In this document: positions 11,590-22,079 of the stretch, in pieces
Numbering within the stretch: the first letter of the stretch is position 1
Layout: each line of letters begins with the position of its first letter
Source: Leptodontidium sp. MPI-SDFR-AT-0119
Taxonomy: Eukaryota > Ascomycota > Leotiomycetes > Helotiales > Leptodontidiaceae
NCBI GenBank assembly: GCA_020726505.1
Contig: JAHLEZ010000038.1
Location: 62,001 to 126,000, forward strand
Direction: 5' to 3'
Length of the DNA: 64,000 bases
The notes under the pieces: model-generated
The model's database searches: none
What the model was told of the DNA's origin: nothing
The model's input: only the letters and a program-made list of their open reading frames with translations
Position numbers and translations under genes: made by a program

Positions 11590-13391
11590 ATGTCACACTC
11601 CGCCCTAAAAAGTCAATCCGATGTGGACAACAGCCCCCATGCCGTCTCTATTGCCGAAGAGCCAATTTTCACCCCGCGAAACCTTAGGGTCGTCTGCATT
11701 GGTGCTGGCTTTTCGGGCTTAGTAGTTTCGCATAAGTACAATCATGTCGGCAATTTCAAGGATCATATCGATCTCGCCATCTACGAAAAGAACAGTGATG
11801 TTGGCGGGACTTGGCTCGAGAACCGTTATCCCGGCATAGCGTGCGATGTATGTATCTTGCGTACCATATGAAATGCAAATAACAGATAATTTGCTAATCA
11901 GACATTGCCCAGGTCCCTGCTCACATTTACACATTCCTATTTGAACCGAACCCAGATTGGACCTCTTTTTTCGCAACGGGTCCAGAGATATGGCGCTACA
12001 TCAAGCGCACATCGGACAAATACGACCTAGCCCGCCAAGTCCAATTCAATTCTCGGCTCGTTGAGAGCGTCTGGGATCAAGACAAAGGAAAATGGAGATT
12101 GAAGATCGACCAAAGCGGTACTATCATCGAAGACGAGGCCGATATTCTCATCAATAGTTCGGGTATCCTGAACAAATGGCATTGGCCAAAGATCCCAGGC
12201 CTTGACAAGTTCCAGGGAAAACTAGTACACACTGCGAGGTGGGACGAATCGCTGTCTTGGGATGGCAAAAGAGTTGCAATCATTGGAAACGGCTCTTCAG
12301 CGGTCCAGCTCCTCCCAAAGATGCAGCCAACAGCCAGTCACATCACAACATACATTCGAAGCTCCACGTGGATCTCAGCAAACTATACAGCTCACCTGAC
12401 CAGAGACGGACACAACTTCTCGTATAGCGACGACGAGAAGCGGGAATTCCACGAAGACAAAGAGAAATTTTACCAGTACAGAAGAAACATCGAACATGAG
12501 TTCAACAAGTTCTTCTACGCTCTCCTCAAAGACTCGCCTGAGCAAAACGCCGCCCAAGAGCTGTTCCGAGCAGAAATGACAAGAAGACTCAACAACGACC
12601 CATATCTTTGTGAGAAGCTGATTCCAAAGTGGCGCGTTGGATGTCGCCGCCTCACCCCTGGTGACAATTATCTCGAGGCGCTACAAGAGAAGAATGTCGA
12701 CATAGACTTCGCAGACATAACACGATTCACGCCAAAAGGTATTTTAACTGCAGATGGTGAGAAAGAATTTGATATTATTGTCTGCGCGACTGGTTTCGAT
12801 GTAAGTTTCAAGCCCTTCTGGAAGATGGTTGGGAAGGATGGTGCTTCGCTCAATGAGCAATGGAAGGACACTGCAGAAGCATATATGAGTATGTGCGCAC
12901 CCAATATGCCCAACTACTTCATTTTCAACGGACCGAACTGCCCTATCGGTCATGGCAGCTTGATGGGTGTCCTGGATGTTATGTCTGATTACGTTTTCCG
13001 GTGGTGCTCCAAGATTTCTGCACAGAACATCAAGTGAGTATTGATCCCTCACTATACAATCCCTTGAAGAAAAGAAATTGACACGAGGTACAGGTCGGTT
13101 ACAGTCAATTCAGACGTGGTTCGTGAGTTCAACACCTATAGTCAAGAGCTTTTGCAACGGACGGTCTGGACCAGCCGGTGCCGCTCGTGGTACAAGAACG
13201 ATAAGACAAACGGACCAGTTACAGCCATGTACGCCGGCAGTGTCATCCATTTCCGAGACTTCCTGGAAGCATTCCGTACCGAGGATTTTGATATTGACTA
13301 TTTGACGGCAAATCGATTCCACTTCATGGGCAATGGGCTTTCAAAGAGAGAAGTGGAAGGTGGGGACCTAGGTTTCTACGTTCGCAAGTGA
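11590..13391 (+). CDS. Baeyer-Villiger / FAD-containing monooxygenase
   Basis: Three exons (11590-11847, 11913-13033, 13094-13391) give 558 residues; phases agree and the introns are GT-AG (65 and 60 bp). The enzyme should use FAD and NADPH to insert oxygen next to a ketone, giving an ester or lactone. Visible motifs: FAD Rossmann GAGFSG (about residue 38), DVGGTWLENRYPG (about 70-83), the junction CD-VPAHIYTFLFEPNP across intron 1, the BVMO fingerprint FQGKLVHTARWD, and the NADPH Rossmann motif IIGNGSSA. Length and layout match fungal BVMOs of the 4-hydroxyacetophenone and steroid type. The frame is intact. The Copia 3' LTR ends 78 bp upstream, so transcription may be silenced or driven by the LTR. 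Confidence 0.9.
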
Positions 13392-14212
13392 ACAAACAGG
13401 CTGTATAGACAGGACATGGGGATTGGATAGTTGTTAATGCTGATTTCTGATTTTATCCCTGCCATGCCGGGCGTGGAACAAACCAAGTTACCAACCATAC
13501 CAGGGTAGGTGTATGTATGAGAGTCACTTAAGTGAAACTACTGCCCATTGTTCACATTTTAATCGGGGTTTTTTTTCTCCAACGCTTTAATCATGGAAAG
13601 TCCTCTGGAAGAAAGAGGAGCAGACATGAATCATGATAAGATCCATCCCCCAAGAGTTTCCCTATTCGCATTTCCCTAAACTTTTTAGCCCGAGGATTGG
13701 AGACTCATTAACATTAAACGTAAAGCTTTCAAGCATGCAGCACTATTCTGAGCTAATTTTCCAATACGGCGATCGCTATTGAAGCGTCATCCGTAACACT
13801 GTTCAAGAATAACAATCTGAGTCATAGCTCAGACTGATTAATTGATTACTGTATTCACAAGCAATGGCAAAGGATTACAATCCCGGCTAGACGAGTCACT
13901 TCAAAATGCTAATTAGATAGCGATAAGGCGACTAGACGGGCGAGCTACGGACACCCCAGGCCGAGCCTGGCGTTGACCTTTAGCCTTTCAATCCGTGGCC
14001 GGCGGGAAGTGAATTGGGGAGACCCTGCCGTACTATAGTAAGCCTTTGCGTCCGAGTAGGCTTTGAAGGGATGGTCCGATCACAACTCTCAGGTGAGGGC
14101 CTTACAAGAACCATGATCAGTACCGTGTATGGTGTCTTCGAAGAATGTCAAGAATCGTTCACTGACTATACATTCCAAGCGCATACTTATCCGCCAGAGA
14201 GCGACAATTGAA
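13392..14212. other. Intergenic, nothing recognised
   Basis: About 0.8 kb between two plus-strand genes. ORF 14014-14211 overlaps the likely promoter of the next gene and has no domain. No repeat or RNA gene was seen. Confidence 0.5.
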
Positions 14213-15365
14213 ATGGCAGACTACTCAAAGTATGGGAATTTTTTGGCAGGGGAATGGATCGAGCTAGCAAAATCAACAGCCCAAAGCAAAGGGGGAAGCA
14301 AAGAAAGCAACGACTTGCAGGAGATGAGGCAGATCGAGAACAGACGAAGAGAGAAGTTGGCCAGAGCCATCCTGACGATGCCAGGTAGGGCTTCTTGAAC
14401 AATTGATCTTGCAGCGCAGGACCTCATACTCAATCGGGTAATAGACAGCGTTCACATTGACGACATTTCGATTCCCGCATTGGATGCTTCCACAATAGCA
14501 GCACGTCTATATCGACCAAAAGCCACCGCTGGTACCTCGAAGCTACCGCTCTACATCCATCTACATGGTGGAGGATGGCACTACGGCACGCTAGATACCG
14601 AAGAGCCCTATTGCATGACACTCTGCGCCGACGTGGCTCAAGCCTATGAGCGTCATCAGATTGCGGTGCTGAACGTCAACTACCGGCACGCGCCAGATTA
14701 CAAGTTCCCCACTCAAGCAGACGACGCTTGGGCGGCGCTCAGCCTTGCTCACGATCGCGATTTCTGTATGAAATACGGGATCGCTGCTGATCAGATCATC
14801 ATAGGCGGTACCCTCCGCTGGGGCAGCTTTGGCGATTTCGACCGGATTGAGAGAGATGCGACGGATGCAGAACGAAAAGAAGGCTCCCCATCATCAGAGG
14901 TCGCGCATTCAAGGGCTCCTTCTCAGCTCATCGCCGACCGTCCACCCGGACCTATTTCCATTCTCTTACCTTCAAAGCAAGACGATCTCGTCACACGAAC
15001 AATTCCAGACGACCGGCATTCTACCCACTGTCGTTGCAAAGCTCTTTTGCAGTATGTACCTCCCAGACGACAATGATGAGACCAAGTCCAACGAGTGGGT
15101 GTCCCCGCTGCTAGTGCCAAAGGAGTCCTGGAATGCAATCTTATGGCCAGCAACCTCGATACATGTCGCTGGAGCGGACACTTTTCGAGACGAAGGCCTG
15201 CTATTCCATGCAAAGCTTCAAGAGATTGGTATCAAGACGAGGCTGTGTATTCATGCTGGGTATCCGCACGCCTTTGAGCGATTTCCACAGCTCGAAGAGA
15301 GCGTGAGATGGAGGGCTCAAGTAGCAGACGATATCCAATGGCTCCTCACTCAGCGGGAAATGTAA
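14213..15365 (+). pseudogene. HSL-family alpha/beta hydrolase, frameshifted
   Basis: Read from ATG 14213 (MADYSKYG) this is a roughly 384-residue hydrolase of the hormone-sensitive-lipase family (PF07859), esterases acting on small esters or lactones. The oxyanion motif HGGGW is at about 14563 and the strand NVNYRHAPDYKFP at about 14673. The nucleophile elbow GTSAG is split by one extra C in the CCC run at 14811-14813; reading resumes in the next frame with SAGAALAIST. The Asp (AGADTFRDEG) and His (GYPHAFERFP) regions follow, and the stop is at 15363-15365. A TGA at 14396-14398 also lies in frame; it could sit in a 30-bp mini-intron (14385-14414), but that is unusually short. The gene would fit as the esterase partner of the upstream BVMO. 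It is a pseudogene unless the extra C is a sequencing error. Confidence 0.8.
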
Positions 15366-15959
15366 GTTACTATATACGTTATCAAAGTTAGAAATTCTGA
15401 GATTTATCTCTTGTTGAGTACGGGTTCACCCTCCCATTGAACATGTTCTGAAATCTACGCATCGGCATTCTATATTCAATGCAAGTACTAGTACTCAAGC
15501 TGTAAAGCCCTTCTACTTTGACAACCCTATTCTGTATCCGTAATTACTTAGTTCTACACGTAAAATGCTAAATTTTCGATCATTCATAGTAGTCTTTTCG
15601 TCGTCTTTATAGAGTAAATGTACTTATATTACAGCTATTAGAAACTGATAGAACAGATTTTCCATTAATCTCCTGATTTGAATTTCTTTTCTTCTTTCTT
15701 TTTAATCTTAAATATATGACTAGCAAGCTTCTCCCTGGGAGCTCTTTGGCGTCACAATCGAATTCGCGACTTGCAGCTCTACCAAGGCATTAGGGCTTGT
15801 GTCTTTCATTCATCTGCAAAAGTGAATTAGGAAAGGGTTCATGAAATAGAAAACGAGACACAGAGAACTGTTGCATAAGTTCATGTAGCTTGAAGCGTCT
15901 CGCGTCGCAGGTGTCTAAAAGTAGTCTCCATGAAGTCTTGCAGTTTATTCCTTATACTA
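15366..15959. other. Intergenic between convergent genes
   Basis: Moderately AT-rich, with no ORF of note and no recognisable element. It should hold the 3' ends and polyadenylation signals of the flanking hydrolase and cupin genes. Confidence 0.5.
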
Positions 15960-16579
15960 TCAGAGCCCAGCAGCAGCCTTGATTTTCTCGTTCGTCGCAT
16001 ATTTTGCTAATAATTCATCCCTTAGCTTCGAGACCTCTGCCCCTCTCGCTGCGCGAAGTGCAGTGACATTCTTTTCTGCCTCCCCGGTATATATGGTATT
16101 GGTGAGCTCCGACATGATGGCGGGAAATATAGCCTCCTTCCCTGTGTCCAGTGATCCAAAGTCACCACTTAATCCGTCTGCTCGCGCTCCGCGCATGATG
16201 GCGATGACCTGCTCCCACCCCAAAGACCCTGGGGTCATGGAGATATTAGCACGGGTCGCGGGTTCAGTGACCACGAATGCATGGAGGGTGTTGCGGGGAA
16301 CGGTGACCGGTTTCCCAAGCTCAAGGTGGAAATGCTTCAGGTTTTCCTCGGTCATGTCCGGGGACAGGGACATGAGGATGGCTCCTTGCAGTAGCTCAAA
16401 CGTTTCCTCGTAGTCCGTATGATAGTGAGGCTCTGCGTGTGCTCCCTTTGCGAATTCGACGACGATGTGTGTTGCCTTTCCACCATTTCCCAGCGAGGAC
16501 TCGAGGAGCTCTGGAATTTTTTTCTCCCTCCATTGTTGTTGTTGTTGATGTCTGTCCTTGGAACAAAGAAAGATGCCAA
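15960..16579 (-). pseudogene. Cupin-domain protein with a homopolymer frameshift
   Basis: From 16516 downwards one minus-strand frame reads IPELLESSLGNGGKATHIVV and continues through the cupin metal motif EPHYHTDYEETFELLQG to the stop at 15960. It has the HxH(x5)E pattern of small metal-binding cupins. The C-terminal half (VTVPRNTLHAFVV) carries the second cupin strand. This frame has no start codon upstream: it meets a stop first. The plausible start is MASFFVPRTD at 16579, which is in another frame. The two join if the A7 run (plus-strand T7, 16517-16523) had eight bases. A CAA5 microsatellite lies just upstream of the break. So the gene is either a pseudogene or carries a homopolymer error. 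Possible roles are ring-opening dioxygenase or isomerase, but the sequence does not decide. Confidence 0.65.
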
Positions 16580-17215
16580 GCTTGAGTCTTAGGTCGGAGT
16601 AAAGTTTCTAACGAAGAAATCTGGGGTAAATAAAGACGACATATTCCCTTTTCCATACATGCATACTTTAATTAACTTCTGGCAGCTTTGAACGGCCTAG
16701 CCAATAGCATGGCCCGGATTTCGGCTGTCCGCAACTGAAACTTCAAAACCATATGTCACGGGGGCAAGTAATTAATATTAACCTATGCCTCTTTGCTAAT
16801 AGCCGTGGTTGGCTATTCCGCCGCGGTTATAGTAGTAGAACAGTACAACAGTCCCCCCCCCCCGCAGAAGTCACAATACTTTTAGCCTAAGTCAGTGTGG
16901 GGGGGGAGGCAAGGCAAGGCAGGCATGGCGGTCTAACCCCAAAGCTCTCGTTAGCAAATGTGCCGATACTTCCGAGAAAAGAGCTCCTACCTGGGCTGGG
17001 GCAAGACAAAAGAAGACGTCTACGTAGTGAGACGGTGATGCGCACTTTTTTGTTGTGCATATAGGTACCTAGGTACGTACCGATATATATGACAACTTAC
17101 TCCCCGTGCTATAACTTACTCCACGTTTCCCTTACAATCATACGTACCTATAATCATACCTAGGTGCGTATTGCAATTGACAGCTATTCACAGCATTCCC
17201 TGACACTACTTTTTA
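16580..17215. other. Intergenic with C11 and G8 runs and CCTAGG palindromes
   Basis: About 0.6 kb between the divergent cupin and SnoaL-like genes. It contains a C11 run (16853-16863) and a G8 run (16899-16906) about 35 bp apart, able to pair as an inverted repeat, and a palindromic stretch around 17064-17084 (ggtacctaggtacgtacc). No gene is recognised. Confidence 0.5.
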
Positions 17216-17765
17216 GGCTGCGACGAGTTCTATATTCCAAAATCTCACGTCCCAGAAACTTCTGGCTGTTCACCCATCGCCCTCCGCGAAACTGTTCAAG
17301 ATATCTAATTACGTCTCCGACGTGGATCTGATCCGCAACACCACCGCTCGATATGCATTCATCGTCGACGCCCAAACCTGGGATGATCTCCATAGCGTTT
17401 TCACGCCCGATGCCGACATTCATTTCACCTGGCTCGGTGACCACGGGAAAGTTACCGGCGTGGAGAATATTGGGAAGCTGATCGGCGCTAGCGCTGCGAA
17501 TACCGTCTCGCAGCATTCCCTCAGTACACAGTCAATTGAGGTTACGGGAGCCGATACTGCGGTCGCAAAGACATACGTGACAGTCATTCACGAAGGCACC
17601 GAGACACACAGGTGCCCTGGGGAGAGGTTCAATCCCTGGGGCTGGTATGGTGATAAACTGGTAAAGACAAAGGTCGATGGCAAGGAGGATTGGCGCATAG
17701 TTGAGCGGTTGGTGAAGCTCAATTTGCCTCTTGGGGGCAATATAGATTTACTCTCGTCCGCATGA
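17216..17765 (+). CDS. SnoaL-like / NTF2-fold protein, start unresolved
   Basis: The open frame runs from just after a TAG at 17213-17215 to the TGA at 17763-17765. The confident part begins about YVSDVDLIRNTTARYAF (17310) and includes DAQTWDDLHSVFTPDADIHF and EDWRIVERLVKL, the pattern of SnoaL_4-type alpha+beta barrels (PF13577 group). These act as small cyclases, dehydratases or hydrolases in polyketide and aromatic pathways. No ATG lies in frame upstream of the conserved part. TTTTTAG ending at 17215 looks like a splice acceptor, so a short first exon probably lies further upstream, but I could not place it. About 150-180 residues are expected. No internal lesion is seen. Confidence 0.65.
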
Positions 17766-18580
17766 AGCGTAGTTGCCTAGGGTGTAGCAGCAGCAGTGTG
17801 GTTATAATTAATTGTTGCATGGCCCGCGGAGGAGCGTAAATACATTGATATTCACTTTATCCCGTGTTTCAAGAAAATGTGAAATAGTCTTATTTAAAAT
17901 CAACTGCCTCCCTCCTCAGCTAGTAGGCACTATACTTATTAGGGAAGGATAGCAAACGAGGTTTGAGTACCGAAGATGTATTTTTGCTGCTCAGAAGTAG
18001 TTGCGACGGAAAAGAAGTTCTAGCTGGCCAGGAAAGTCGCACTCCTGCCTATGTGATTGTGAACCTGTGAGGCTCGATTAATTGCTTGTCATGATTGATT
18101 AAGTCCTTATAGAGCTAGCCAACAGGAGGCGCGGAAGAGAAAGCAGACTGTATTATTAAGCAGACTGTATTATTGAGCTTGTGATTCAATATAGCGGGAG
18201 TATCGATGAAGCAACGCTGATACGATTTTCGAGCATCACTTCGAGCCTGCGATACGATTAAGGCGCAGCAGACAGGTTCCCCAGAACTACCAAGGTATCC
18301 TTTTTACCGCACGTTGCAGTAGAGGAGGTCACCGATGAGGGACGTGAAACCGATATACGTAAAAGGAAATCAACCTTCTACACATATTGATACACATAAT
18401 GAAGTCTCTGGGGGACGCGAATCAGATAACAGCTATAGGGATAGAATAAGAGTGCAGTTGAGCTACGAAAAAAGAGGGCAAGACTCACAGAGACCACTCA
18501 AACCAAAACCCAAGAGCTTAACCCTGCCGTGATATAGACAATCGATAAAGCAATTAATCAATCAGTCATCTGAACTCAAT
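17766..18580. other. Intergenic between convergent genes, nothing recognised
   Basis: About 0.8 kb. ORF 18335-18532 has no recognisable feature. A short direct repeat (AAGCAGACTGTATTATT, twice, near 18142-18176) is the only structure seen. Confidence 0.45.
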
Positions 18581-19474
18581 CTACGTAAATACCTTGGCTT
18601 GCTGCTGAAGCTCCAACAAGATGCCTTTGTCATGCCCGGGGACGACTCGACCCTTTGTTACGTGTACAAGATGCTTGAGACGCTGGGTGCTCTGAAACCA
18701 AGCTGGATGATCTCGTGCCAGCCAACCTTGTGGTATGCCATCGCGCCACTGCAACCGAGGGAAAACAAAGTCAGAGTCAGGTTCAGTTTCACTGGTAAGA
18801 CAAGGAAAAGAATCTATGCTCACATTTTCAATGACGTGACAGTGATCGCTGGTGAAGAAAAAGGTACCAGTGTCTATCATGTTGATTTGCATGGCAACTA
18901 GTCCGTCGGTATGGCCGGGTAAATGGTGAAGAGTGATGCCTTGACAAAAGTCAAAGGTCTGGTCGTAGAAAGTCTTCCAGTTCCTAACCCACAGGAGTCA
19001 GCAGATGGGTTCCCATGCAAACAAGATACAGATTCCAAGGGTTGGGTTGGCCTAACAAGTTCAATTTAAGATAATTTTCCAAATATACACCATCATCAGC
19101 GCCGGTTGCAACCGACCAGAGGGCAGACCGGAGCTCCTTGTCATGTACCCAGATCTGGACTTCCTTACGATCGAGGAACTGGTCGAGACCTCCGGCGTGG
19201 TCCGCATGTAGATGACCGATTATGATCTTCTTGACGTCCTCGATCCTGTTGCCGGTTTCCTTGATGGCGGCACGAAGTTCGTGACGAGGCTCATAGCGGA
19301 TACGGGCAAAAACATCCGACATGGCAGGTCCCCAGACCTCCGGATAGTCTTTGCCACATCCCGTCTCCCACAAGATGAGTCCCTCGTGAGGGTGCTCGAT
19401 CAAGATGCAATACAGAGGCAGTTCTCGCCTCTTGTTGACAAAGGCTTGATCTGCGGTGCTTTTCAGGCTCAGAT

Positions 19475-19506
<32 letters not shown>

Positions 19507-19635
19507 AACCACAAATCCCTCGTCACATTCAAGCCATCCCACTTCGAGTATGTGGAACTTGGTGCCCTGGGGGCAGGTGTTGGAGACATACTTGAGGATA
19601 GCCCCTTGAGCTGTAGGATCTTGTGTCGCAGACAT
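18581..19635 (-). pseudogene. Metallo-beta-lactamase-fold hydrolase with a G30 tract
   Basis: Exons on the minus strand: 19635-19057, 18983-18824 and 18748-18581, with introns of 73 and 75 bp. The protein (about 300 residues) has the zinc motif HLHADHAGG, a second His in HLPGHTDG, Asp/His in TSDHCHV and a final His in VVPGHDK, matching lactonase/lactamase-type MBL hydrolases. The N-terminal piece MSATQDPTAQGAILKYVSN through GWLECDEGFVVRG is in one frame and NLSLKSTADQAF onward in another. Between them lies an uninterrupted run of 30 G in the sense strand (plus-strand C30, 19476-19505). With 29 (or 26, 32) G the frame would be whole, so the run length decides function. It is divergent from the DLH gene, with about 0.8 kb between. 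A role in opening a lactone or lactam is inference. Confidence 0.85.
19476..19505 (-). repeat. C30/G30 homopolymer inside the MBL coding region
   Basis: Thirty C on the plus strand, encoding a poly-Gly stretch in place of the short RGG turn I expect in this family. It is one base away from keeping the frame. Confidence 0.9.
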
Positions 19636-20428
19636 TCTAGGAAAGAAGCAAAATGCTATTCGTGCGGACGCCGTTGGGAGTCGCCTTCTTTCTTAAGAAC
19701 CAACCAGGAAGTTTTCCTGATGTGTTCCTGATTGACCCCAGCACCAAGAGAGAGCATTGAATTGCCAAAGCCAGCCAACCTTAGCCGGCCTGAGATACTA
19801 CTATCGTAAGCACTTTGTAAGGTCCCGCCGTCAGGCAATTATGTGCGCGCCTATGCCAATTAAGTGGACCCTTTCGGCCCAACCTTAGCCATAACACGAG
19901 CCTCTAAAGGGAGGGAACCTCTCGATAAAGACTTTTATCGCTTACAGGTAGTAGATCAGGACATGACTTCAATGGTGATTTTTGCGCTAAAGTTACGAAT
20001 AGGGCTTAATGCTGTGAAGCTCGAAACTCCGTCTTGTTCAGGCGTTATTGGTCCTGTATTTTCGTAGAAAGTCTTGTATGGAGGTACCGTAAACCATATT
20101 ACCGCCCTTTGTCAGCAAAGAGTACAATTAAGGTTTCCATAGCCCTAGCACCTCTGTACAGGCTTCGACCGAGCGCTTGGCCGCAGCCCTGTACCAATCA
20201 AAGTTCAATCGCTCAAATAGCCTATTCGCTGGGCTATTCCCTGCCTCGAATTGCCTGTGGTACTTTTTCGCGGATACTGGAGGGATGTACTTACCGTCAG
20301 CCTGTATAAATGGCAAAGGGTGGTAAGAAAACAATAACTTATCAGTACTCCCTTGGACTCGATCTACATGATCCTCTTAGGATAGTCCGTTGATTCTTGG
20401 AGCTTGTTTTGCCTCTTCTACAATCACA
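19636..20428. other. Shared intergenic region of the divergent MBL and DLH genes
   Basis: About 0.8 kb that should act as a bidirectional promoter. Small ORFs (19656-19838 minus, 19864-20067 and 20034-20309 plus, 20128-20334 minus) have no recognisable features. No conserved motif could be identified by eye. Confidence 0.45.
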
Positions 20429-21848
20429 ATGGCGGCAAATCCACCAGGAGCCTGTTGCACAATCGGAGTGAAACACGAGGGGAAAGCCTCTGGTGAGATC
20501 AAAAGAATTGGCAATGGTAATTACGCGGTCCATGTGATCGATCCGGACATAAGTCGAACACACCGACCTGACATTCCTTGACTAACCAAATGCCAGTTGA
20601 AAGCTATTTTGCATACCCTCCTGACAGATCGACCGCCAAAGCAATTGTGCTTCTCGCCGACGTGATTGGCCACTAGTTGATCAACGCCCAACTGCTCGCA
20701 GACCAGTTGGCGGCTACAGCCATATCGATAACGTGAGGCTCCTCCGACAAAAAGCGAGGGGTGCCTCCCTCACTAATTTCCTTCAAATCCATAAAGCTGT
20801 GACTACCTACCGCCACAGATATACGTGTTTTAAACCTTAAAAAAATCAATGCAATTAATAATAACCATTAGTTTATTATATTTATCTATTTTTTATTACA
20901 TAGAAATGTGTAGTAGTTGTATAATAATTAAAAGTTTTGAAATCTTGATTTTCGATCGCCAAAGAGCGCCGAGAGCTTGAAAAAAGCAGAGCCGCATCGC
21001 CCGACTTAAAGATTCAACTCTTACATCTCTAAAAGCGATTCATTTAATTAGCGCAACACGAGAAATTAAAGATGCCCAGGTTATAATTAATTTAAGATAT
21101 TATTAATTCTATATAACGTTGCGAAAGTAGTGTTATTCGTAGGGGCGTGGATTGAAGGTTTAGTGAGGTGCCAGCCCCGCGAATTTTCAAAGGCTCTCGC
21201 TTCGGCTCTACAGGTGCCTCACGTTATCGATATGGCTGTAACGGCTACTTCACTGTCGTGCCTGACCTGTTCCACGAAAACCCGGCGCCTCTGAACCCCC
21301 CGGAAGGATTCAACATCTACCAGTGGCTCGAAGGATTCCCGCCAGAGAAGATCGATCCCATTGTCCAGTCAACCATCAGCAATCTGAGAAAGACTTACGG
21401 GGCCAAGACCGTCGGCGCTGCGGGGTACTGCTTTGGGGGAAATACGTCATCCGGGCGCTGAAGGACCGCCAGATTGACGCGGGCTACGCTGCTCACCCCA
21501 GCATGGTCGATGCAGCCGAATTTGGCGCCATAGCTGGACCCCTGAGTCTGTCTGCTGCTGGTAAGTCCGTCCGTTCGTCGACTCTAGCTAGGCTTTGTCA
21601 TCGATCCCTAATGACTACTAATGTGCTGTTGCGATATGGCAGAGACGGACCAGATCTGGCCCACGGACAAGCGCCATGAAAGCGAGGTGATCCTCGCGAA
21701 GACCGGCCAACCTTACCAGATCAACCTGTTCTCGGGGGTGGAGCACGGTTTTGCTGTTCGAGGCGATCTGAGCAACGAGCAGCTGAAGTTTGCGAAAGAG
21801 CAGGCTTTCCTGCAGGCTATTGCATGGTTCGACAAGTATCTAAAGTGA
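20429..21848 (+). pseudogene. Dienelactone hydrolase family protein, triply disrupted
   Basis: Exons: 20429-20516, 20597-20716 resuming at 21241 to 21560, and 21643-21848. The start MAANPPGACCTIGVKHEGKA is typical of fungal DLH proteins. The catalytic triad is visible: Cys in GYCFGG (about 21423-21439), Asp in ETDQIW and His in EHGFAVRGD. There are three lesions. A TAG follows DVIGH (20682-20684) where Glu or Gln is expected. A 522-bp MITE sits at 20717-21238. The G run at 21435-21439 is one base short right after the catalytic Cys, shifting the frame into KYVIRALKD. Removing the MITE and one TA joins LAA to NGYFTVVPDLFH in frame. DLH enzymes hydrolyse dienelactones from ring-cleavage pathways. 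Confidence 0.88.
20717..21238. mobile_element. 522-bp MITE inside the DLH gene
   Basis: The termini are perfect inverted repeats for at least 23 bp (starting CAGCCATATCGATAACGTGA). They are flanked by a TA duplication (20715-20716 and 21239-21240), as for Tc1/mariner-type elements. The interior is AT-rich with no ORF. The pre-insertion reading frame is recovered exactly when the element and one TA are removed. Confidence 0.9.
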
Positions 21849-22079
21849 AATGAGCTAGGATTTGACGCAGAAAGACAGGTCGATAAGCTCCTGATAAACT
21901 AGACGGACATATAATTAAAACGATTGATTGCTTTCGTAGAAATAGTCTGAATGAATTGTGACAACAAGCTCCTCCTCCTACTATCGCGAACCGCACCGTC
22001 GGCGCAGGGGTTTGTTTATTATTTATCCTCATACACCAAGTCTCTTGCATCACTCATTCAAAGGGGAAATCGTGGGCTT
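21849..22079. other. Short intergenic gap
   Basis: Downstream region of the DLH gene and of the truncated hydrolase on the other strand. A minus-strand ORF (21817-22053) contains an AIVGGGA string but nothing else supporting a flavoprotein. Confidence 0.4.

Noticed and set aside
12744..13052. Minus-strand ORFs opposite the BVMO
   Set aside because: They are shadows of the BVMO coding sequence in other frames.
21960..22053. AIVGGGA string on the minus strand as the N-terminus of a flavoprotein
   Set aside because: The motif is isolated; the following sequence lacks any FAD-binding or monooxygenase feature.
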